Part shown: piece after piece, positions 7,352 through 11,599 of the stretch
Numbering within the stretch: position 1 is the stretch's first letter
Layout of the letters: each line of letters opens with the position of its first letter
Source: Saprospirales bacterium
Lineage (GTDB): Bacteria; Bacteroidota; Bacteroidia; Chitinophagales; Saprospiraceae
Length of the DNA: 11,599 nucleotides
NCBI GenBank assembly: GCA_024642645.1
Contig: JAHEAS010000045.1
Span: 1 to 11,599 of the forward strand
Direction: 5' to 3'
Notes under the pieces: generated by a model
The model's database searches: none
What the model was told of the DNA's origin: nothing
Seen by the model: the letters and a program-made list of their open reading frames with translations, nothing else
Made by a program: the position numbers and the translations under genes

Positions 7352-7387
7352 ATACATCAGTAGGCAAATCATAAAAACTTCTGCCCG

Positions 7388-8020
7388 ATGAATGGCATAA
7401 TCGGAAAGAAAATAGGCATGACCAGCATTTTCGATGCAGCTGGTAAAAACATCGCCTGTACAGTAATAGAAGCAGGACCTTGTGTGGTTACACAAGTGAA
7501 GTCCGAGGACAGCGACGGTTACACGGCGCTACAATTGGGTTTTGGTGAAGCCAAGGTTAAAAACACAACGAAACCTATGATGGGGCACTTCGACAAAGCG
7601 AAGACTGCACCAAAGCAGAAGTTGGTTGAGTTTCGTGACTTTGATGCTGTATCCAAGACACTTGGTGATGTGGTTCGTGTCGAAGAGCTTTTTAACGAAG
7701 GCGATTCGGTGAACGCTTCTGGCGTAACGAAGGGCAAAGGCTTTCAGGGTGTTGTTCGCCGTCACGGCTTCAGTGGTGTGGGCGACAGTACACACGGTCA
7801 GCACAACAGGCTTCGAGCTCCTGGTTCCATCGGTGCATCATCCTTCCCATCAAGGGTATTCAAAGGAATGAGGATGGCTGGGCACATGGGCACCGACAAC
7901 GTGAAGGTCAAAAACCTGAAAGTTGTAAAGGTGTTTGCAGAGAAGAACCTCATCCTTGTAAAAGGTGCTATTCCAGGCCACAACGGTTCATTCGTTGTCC
8001 TCGAAAAGAAACAACAGTAA
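7388..8020 (+). CDS. rplC: 50S ribosomal protein L3
   Basis: L3 is an early-assembly large-subunit protein whose long extension reaches the peptidyl transferase centre. The 210-residue product opens with [15 protein letters not shown] (2-16), typical of L3. It carries the central extension with VRRHGFSG (123-130) and [20 protein letters not shown] (135-154), then [14 protein letters not shown] (155-168). Position 150, the glutamine that E. coli PrmB methylates in GSIGQ, is alanine here, so that modification cannot occur. The gene follows a 197-base spacer containing two hairpins. The start at 7388 is set by the family N-terminus. The leader CTTCTGCCCG shows no Shine-Dalgarno motif. Confidence 0.98.
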   Translation: MNGIIGKKIGMTSIFDAAGKNIACTVIEAGPCVVTQVKSEDSDGYTALQLGFGEAKVKNTTKPMMGHFDKAKTAPKQKLVEFRDFDAVSKTLGDVVRVEELFNEGDSVNASGVTKGKGFQGVVRRHGFSGVGDSTHGQHNRLRAPGSIGASSFPSRVFKGMRMAGHMGTDNVKVKNLKVVKVFAEKNLILVKGAIPGHNGSFVVLEKKQQ

Positions 8021-8068
8021 TCGGCCTGCGAAGGTTATTTCCTAAAAGTAATTAATGACTTCATAGTT

Positions 8069-8692
8069 ATGAAACTCGAAGTTTTCAATATCAAAGGCGA
8101 AAAAACTGGTAAAACAGTGGAACTGCCAGATTCAGTTTTCGGTGCACAACCGAACGAACATGCCGTATGGCTAGCCGTGAAGGCCTATTTGGCCAATCAG
8201 CGTCAAGGTACGCACAAGTCAAAAGAGCGTAGCGAAATGTCTGGTTCCACTCGTAAATTGCACAAGCAGAAAGGCACTGGTGGTGCTCGTAAGGGTGACA
8301 TTAATAGCCCACTTTTGAGAGGTGGTGGACGGGTTTTTGGACCAAAACCACGTGACTATAGCCAAAAGCTGAACAAAAAAGTAAAGCGCTTGGCACGTTT
8401 GTCTGCACTTTCATCTAAGGCAAGCAATGGTCAAATCATTGTACTCGAAGATTTCTCCTTCGATGCTCCAAAGACCTCGGCTTATCTCACCATGCTCAAA
8501 TCGTTAAACTTGGATGGTAAAAAATCCTTGTTGGTGACGAATGACTATGAGAAGAACGTGTACTTGTCGAGCCGCAACATTCAAAAAGCAGGAGTGTCAA
8601 GAGCACAAGACCTGAACACTTACGAAATCCTTCACAGCAATACTTTGATTTTGTCGGAAGGTTCAATCGGAAAAATTGTCGAAAGCCTTTGA
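8069..8692 (+). CDS. rplD: 50S ribosomal protein L4
   Basis: L4 has a globular surface domain and a long loop that lines the polypeptide exit tunnel. In the 207-residue product the globular N-terminal part ([20 protein letters not shown], 2-21) is followed by a basic tunnel loop (about 45-92). The loop contains [20 protein letters not shown] (60-79) and [18 protein letters not shown] (80-97), the expected L4 pattern. The C-terminal half (residues 120-207) has the Rossmann-like repeats ending [12 protein letters not shown]. In E. coli L4 represses the S10 operon through its leader; no comparable leader can be assigned here by eye. It follows rplC by 48 bases. Confidence 0.97.
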   Translation: MKLEVFNIKGEKTGKTVELPDSVFGAQPNEHAVWLAVKAYLANQRQGTHKSKERSEMSGSTRKLHKQKGTGGARKGDINSPLLRGGGRVFGPKPRDYSQKLNKKVKRLARLSALSSKASNGQIIVLEDFSFDAPKTSAYLTMLKSLNLDGKKSLLVTNDYEKNVYLSSRNIQKAGVSRAQDLNTYEILHSNTLILSEGSIGKIVESL

Positions 8693-8747
8693 ATTGGTAG
8701 TACTGGAGCAATTCAGTAGGTATCATTCAACATAGAATCTAAAAGAA

Positions 8748-9044
8748 ATGGCAAAGCGAATTTTAATTAAGCCTATCATCACAGAAAAAGCAGATATCCT
8801 TTCTGAAAAGCGGGGGCAATACTCCTTTGTGGTGAACAAGGATGCCAATAAGATTGAAATCAAGAAAGCGGTAGCCGACCTCTACAACGTAGAAGTTGAG
8901 TCCGTGAACACTTTGATTATGCCGTCCAAAACCAAAAACCGCAACTCACGCCGTGGAGCAATCCGTGGAAGGGTGGCCAGCTTCAAAAAAGCGGTGGTTA
9001 CTTTGGCAGAAGGCGAAACAATCAATTTCTTCGGTGAAGTATAA
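8748..9044 (+). CDS. rplW: 50S ribosomal protein L23
   Basis: L23 sits at the exit of the peptide tunnel and is the docking site for trigger factor and SRP. The 98-residue product begins AKRILIKPIITEKADILSE (2-20), the standard L23 opening, followed by YSFVVNKDANKIEIKKAVAD (25-44) and LYNVEVESVNTL (45-56). A basic loop, KTKNRNSRRGAIRGR (61-75), corresponds to the extension that reaches toward the tunnel. It ends in ETINFFGEV, typical of short bacterial forms. It lies 55 bases after rplD; that spacer holds only a 5-bp inverted repeat (TACTG/CAGTA). Confidence 0.96.
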   Translation: MAKRILIKPIITEKADILSEKRGQYSFVVNKDANKIEIKKAVADLYNVEVESVNTLIMPSKTKNRNSRRGAIRGRVASFKKAVVTLAEGETINFFGEV

Positions 9045-9118
9045 AAAGTGATGCACTTAGTGTGGTTGGCTTTGATAAAAGCACAGTGACACAAGTAATT
9101 TACCAACAGATTTAGAAA

Positions 9119-9949
9119 ATGGCACTGAAAAAATACAATCCGATAACGCCGGGCACTCGATTTAAAATCGGCGTTTCAAAAGCGGACATCACAACAGATA
9201 CGCCCGAGCGTAGCCTTATGGCTCCGATGAGTAAGAAGGGCGGTCGCAACCGGACCGGTAAAATGACCATGCGCCAGATAGGTGGTGGACACAAACGCCG
9301 CTACCGTATCATTGACTTCAAGCGTGATAAGGATGGCGTTCCTGGACTGGTTAAAACCATCGAGTACGATCCAAACCGTTCTGCTTACATCGCATTGATT
9401 TCGTATGCTGATGGGGAGAAGCGTTACATCCTCGCTCCACACGGGATGAAAGTTGGCGACCAGATAATGTCTGGTTCAAAAGCTGCTCCAAATACAGGAA
9501 ACTGTCTTTTTTTGAAAGATATACCACTTGGTACACAAATTCACGCAGTTGAGTTGACACCAGGTAGGGGCGCAGCGCTTGTAAGGTCTGCTGGAACTTC
9601 CGCAACAATGATGGGTCGTGAAGACCGCTATGCTGTAGTTAAATTGCCTTCTGGTGAAACCCGCAGGATTCTTATTACTTGTAGGGCTACAATGGGTACA
9701 TGCTCAAATCCTGACCACGGTCTCATTACCTTGGGAAAAGCTGGAGCAAAACGTTGGGCAGGCAGACGACCAAGAGTACGTGGTGTGGCGATGAACCCTG
9801 TCGATCACCCAATGGGTGGTGGCGAGGGTCGTGCATCAGGTGGACACCCACGCTCACGTACGGGTAAATTCGCCAAAGGTGCTAAGACTCGTAACAAGAA
9901 CAAGCACTCTACTCAATTGATAATTTCAAGAAGAAAAACAACTAACTAA
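9119..9949 (+). CDS. rplB: 50S ribosomal protein L2
   Basis: L2 is needed for subunit association and for peptidyl transferase activity. The 276 residues match the normal bacterial length. Visible signatures are [12 protein letters not shown] (6-17), [20 protein letters not shown] (42-61), the OB/SH3-type core, and the C-terminal loop [20 protein letters not shown] (222-241). The important histidine of that loop is His230. The tail [20 protein letters not shown] is the usual basic end. The 74-base spacer after rplW can form a small stem, GCTTT (9069-9073) with AAAGC (9078-9082), flanked by partly complementary sequence. A-rich bases, not a Shine-Dalgarno motif, precede the ATG. Confidence 0.98.
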   Translation: MALKKYNPITPGTRFKIGVSKADITTDTPERSLMAPMSKKGGRNRTGKMTMRQIGGGHKRRYRIIDFKRDKDGVPGLVKTIEYDPNRSAYIALISYADGEKRYILAPHGMKVGDQIMSGSKAAPNTGNCLFLKDIPLGTQIHAVELTPGRGAALVRSAGTSATMMGREDRYAVVKLPSGETRRILITCRATMGTCSNPDHGLITLGKAGAKRWAGRRPRVRGVAMNPVDHPMGGGEGRASGGHPRSRTGKFAKGAKTRNKNKHSTQLIISRRKTTN

Positions 9950-10013
9950 ATAGAGTAGGGTGCGAAAGGGAAGTCTAACTTCTTGAGTACCATTACTTTA
10001 AAAATATAGAGAA

Positions 10014-10283
10014 ATGCCTCGTTCTATTAAAAAAGGACCTTACGTTCATCACAAACTGATGAAAAAAGTAGATGCGGCAAAGGGCGCAACTCGCAAGCAA
10101 GTAATCAAAACTTGGTCTCGTGCTTCGATGATAATCCCTGATATGGTAGGTGAGACGATTGCTGTACACAATGGCAAGAACTTTATTCCAGTGTTTGTTA
10201 CCGAACCTATGGTAGGGCACAAGCTGGGTGAGTTTTCTCCAACCCGTAACTTCCGTGGCCATGCTGGTCACCGTAAGGGTTAA
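10014..10283 (+). CDS. rpsS: 30S ribosomal protein S19
   Basis: S19 binds the head of the small subunit with S13 and contacts the A-site finger bridge. The 89-residue product is full length. It starts [18 protein letters not shown] and carries the S19 signature from Pro65 to Gly85 ([20 protein letters not shown]). [14 protein letters not shown] (33-46) is also typical. It follows rplB by 64 bases and precedes rplV by 65, in the standard S10-cluster order. No Shine-Dalgarno motif is seen; AAAATATAGAGAA precedes the start. Confidence 0.98.
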   Translation: MPRSIKKGPYVHHKLMKKVDAAKGATRKQVIKTWSRASMIIPDMVGETIAVHNGKNFIPVFVTEPMVGHKLGEFSPTRNFRGHAGHRKG

Positions 10284-10348
10284 TGAACGGAATGGTTGAT
10301 ACTATCGCCATTAATTTTTGAGACTGATAACAGTACAATTAATAGAAA

Positions 10349-10738
10349 ATGGAAGCAGTAGCCAAAATAAAGAATTGCCCAATGTCTCCCCGCAAAATGC
10401 GGTTGGTAGTCAACAACATTCGGGGTAAAAAGGTAGGCGAAGCACTGAGCATCCTTCGGTATACGAAGAACGAAGCAGGCTCTTGGCTGGAAAAATTGTT
10501 ACTTTCAGCAATTGCCAACTGGGAATACAAACTGGATGGTGCTGAAAGTGCAGACGATTACAACCTCATCGTCAAAACGGTGTTTGTTGACGAAGCTGCA
10601 ATGCTGAAACGTTTCCGCCCGGCCACGCATGGTCGTGCCGCACGAATTCACAAGCGCCGCAACCACGTTACGCTAATAGTGGAAAACAAAGTTCCACTAG
10701 AGCGTGACCTCGCCCCGGTAGAGGAGGCAAAAGGTTAA
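10349..10738 (+). CDS. rplV: 50S ribosomal protein L22
   Basis: L22 binds 23S rRNA early in assembly, and its long beta hairpin lines the exit tunnel near the macrolide site. The 129-residue product has the N-terminal KIKNCPMSPRKMRLVVNNIRG (6-26), the helix with SAIANWEY (53-60), and the hairpin MLKRFRPATHGRAARIHKRR (85-104) followed by NHVTLIV. The C-terminal extension LERDLAPVEEAKG is acidic and a little longer than the minimal L22. No insertion or deletion is evident in the hairpin of the kind seen in macrolide-resistant mutants. rpsC follows after 33 bases. Confidence 0.97.
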   Translation: MEAVAKIKNCPMSPRKMRLVVNNIRGKKVGEALSILRYTKNEAGSWLEKLLLSAIANWEYKLDGAESADDYNLIVKTVFVDEAAMLKRFRPATHGRAARIHKRRNHVTLIVENKVPLERDLAPVEEAKG

Positions 10739-10771
10739 ATTGAAACTCAGAATCATTAATATCTTAGTATA

Positions 10772-11563
10772 ATGGGTCAAAAGACTAATCCGATTGGAAA
10801 TCGCTTAGGCATCATCAGAGGTTGGGACTCCAACTGGTATGCCGACAAAGACTACGCTGAGAAAGTAGTAGAAGACGAGAAAATTCGCATCTATCTCAAA
10901 GCCCGTATAGCTAAAGGCGGTATCGCACGAGTGATTATTGAGCGTGCACTTAAGCGCATCACGGTTACTATCCACACCTCACGTCCAGGTATTGTAATCG
11001 GAAAAGGGGGCCAAGAAGTAGATAAGATTCGGGAGGAACTTCGCAAGTTGACCGGCAAAGAAGTCCAGATCAACATTGTAGAAATCCGTAAGCCTGAATT
11101 GGATGCCTCCATAGTAGGAGAATCTATAGCAAAGCAAATCGAGGCACGTATTAACTACCGCCGTGCTATCAAGATGGCCATTCAGTCTACCATCCGTGCA
11201 GGTGCAGAAGGAATTAAAGTCCGCATCTCAGGTCGTTTGGCTGGTTCAGAGATGGCACGTACAGAAGAATACAAAGATGGCCGTACGCCACTCCACACTT
11301 TCCGTACCGATATTGACTATATCTTGAGCGAAGCTCAAACAGTTTATGGTAAAATTGGTATTAAGGTCTGGATTTGCAAAGGTGAAGTTTACGGTAAGCG
11401 CGACCTTTCACCAAATGCGGGAATGCAAAAGAAAGAACGCGTAGGTGGTGAAGGTGGTGACCGCCGAGATGGACGCCGAGATGGACGCCGTGATGGTGGT
11501 GGTCGTCGTGGAGAAGGCGGCGGAAGAAGAGGAGAAGGCGGCGGCGGTGGCCGGAGAAGGTGA
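10772..11563 (+). CDS. rpsC: 30S ribosomal protein S3 with Gly/Arg-rich C-terminal tail
   Basis: S3 lies at the mRNA entry side of the small subunit and helps the ribosome unwind mRNA. The 263-residue product has the N-terminal [20 protein letters not shown] (1-20), a KH domain with the GxxG loop GKGG (77-80) and the C-terminal S3 domain with [13 protein letters not shown] (125-137) and [15 protein letters not shown] (151-165). The conserved core ends near residue 222. About 39 residues of Gly, Arg, Asp and Glu follow, including three tandem RRDG units and two RRGEGGG units. The tail is in frame to a TGA and is probably disordered and RNA-binding. The next expected gene, rplP, begins beyond the window; the 36 bases after rpsC are AT-rich with no coding signal. 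Confidence 0.97.
   Translation: MGQKTNPIGNRLGIIRGWDSNWYADKDYAEKVVEDEKIRIYLKARIAKGGIARVIIERALKRITVTIHTSRPGIVIGKGGQEVDKIREELRKLTGKEVQINIVEIRKPELDASIVGESIAKQIEARINYRRAIKMAIQSTIRAGAEGIKVRISGRLAGSEMARTEEYKDGRTPLHTFRTDIDYILSEAQTVYGKIGIKVWICKGEVYGKRDLSPNAGMQKKERVGGEGGDRRDGRRDGRRDGGGRRGEGGGRRGEGGGGGRRR
11462..11497 (+). repeat. Three tandem 12-base units inside rpsC encoding RRDG
   Basis: The units CGCCGAGATGGA, CGCCGAGATGGA and CGCCGTGATGGT are tandem; the first two are identical and the third differs at two positions. Each encodes Arg-Arg-Asp-Gly. A looser repeat follows, encoding RRGEGGG twice (about 11504-11545). The near-identity at DNA level suggests recent slippage-type expansion of the S3 tail. 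Confidence 0.75.
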
Positions 11564-11599
11564 TTTTTTTGATAAAAATGTAAACTAAGATTCAAATAA

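Noticed and set aside
11540..11570. Possible terminator after rpsC (GC-rich stretch then seven T)
   Set aside because: No stem longer than about three pairs precedes the T-run, and the S10 cluster normally continues with rplP.
11389..11595. Minus-strand proline-rich open frame opposite the S3 tail
   Set aside because: Its proline runs are simply the antisense of the Gly/Arg repeats in rpsC.
1..11599. Search for mobile elements, CRISPR arrays, tRNAs, defence or biosynthetic systems
   Set aside because: No transposase, terminal repeats, regularly spaced repeats, cloverleaf or defence gene was seen; the window is conserved core chromosome.

Overview
The window is a stretch of ordinary chromosome from a member of the Bacteroidota. 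Three things point to this phylum. Genes are preceded by A-rich leaders without a clear Shine-Dalgarno sequence. The best promoter matches are of the TTG / TAnnTTTG type used by the Bacteroidota sigma factor. The protein sequences look like Bacteroidota versions, for example L3 with [22 protein letters not shown] and lipoproteins with a short hydrophobic signal and an LFAC or LFSC lipobox. A Saprospiraceae-like bacterium is my guess, from sequence feel only.

Positions 1-3138 are accessory housekeeping. They hold the last codons of a threonine dehydratase/serine racemase-type PLP enzyme, a small unrecognised lipoprotein, the 23S rRNA pseudouridine synthase RluF, and, convergent with rluF, a YtcJ-like amidohydrolase with a lipoprotein signal. 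A 376-base intergenic region (3139-3514) separates the divergent amidohydrolase from rpsL and carries the likely promoter of the ribosomal block.

Positions 3515-11563 are the str gene cluster (rpsL, rpsG, fusA) followed directly by the first eight genes of the S10 cluster (rpsJ, rplC, rplD, rplW, rplB, rpsS, rplV, rpsC). All are on the + strand, and the cluster runs out of the window before the expected rplP. No tuf gene lies between fusA and rpsJ. Together these genes encode small-subunit proteins S12, S7, S10, S19 and S3, large-subunit proteins L3, L4, L23, L2 and L22, and translocation factor EF-G. Spacers are long for ribosomal protein genes (33-197 bases, no overlaps) and several contain hairpins.

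I see no CRISPR array, mobile element, tRNA, rRNA or defence system. The most interesting signal is in the 85-base fusA-rpsJ spacer. There a near-ideal Bacteroidota promoter overlaps the left arm of a strong intrinsic terminator, and the same bases can also form a second, mutually exclusive hairpin that buries the terminator's U-run. The expected result is that read-through RNA from the str genes terminates while RNA started at the local promoter cannot. The second point of note is an EF-G whose domain IV departs from normally invariant motifs although its GTPase domain is canonical.
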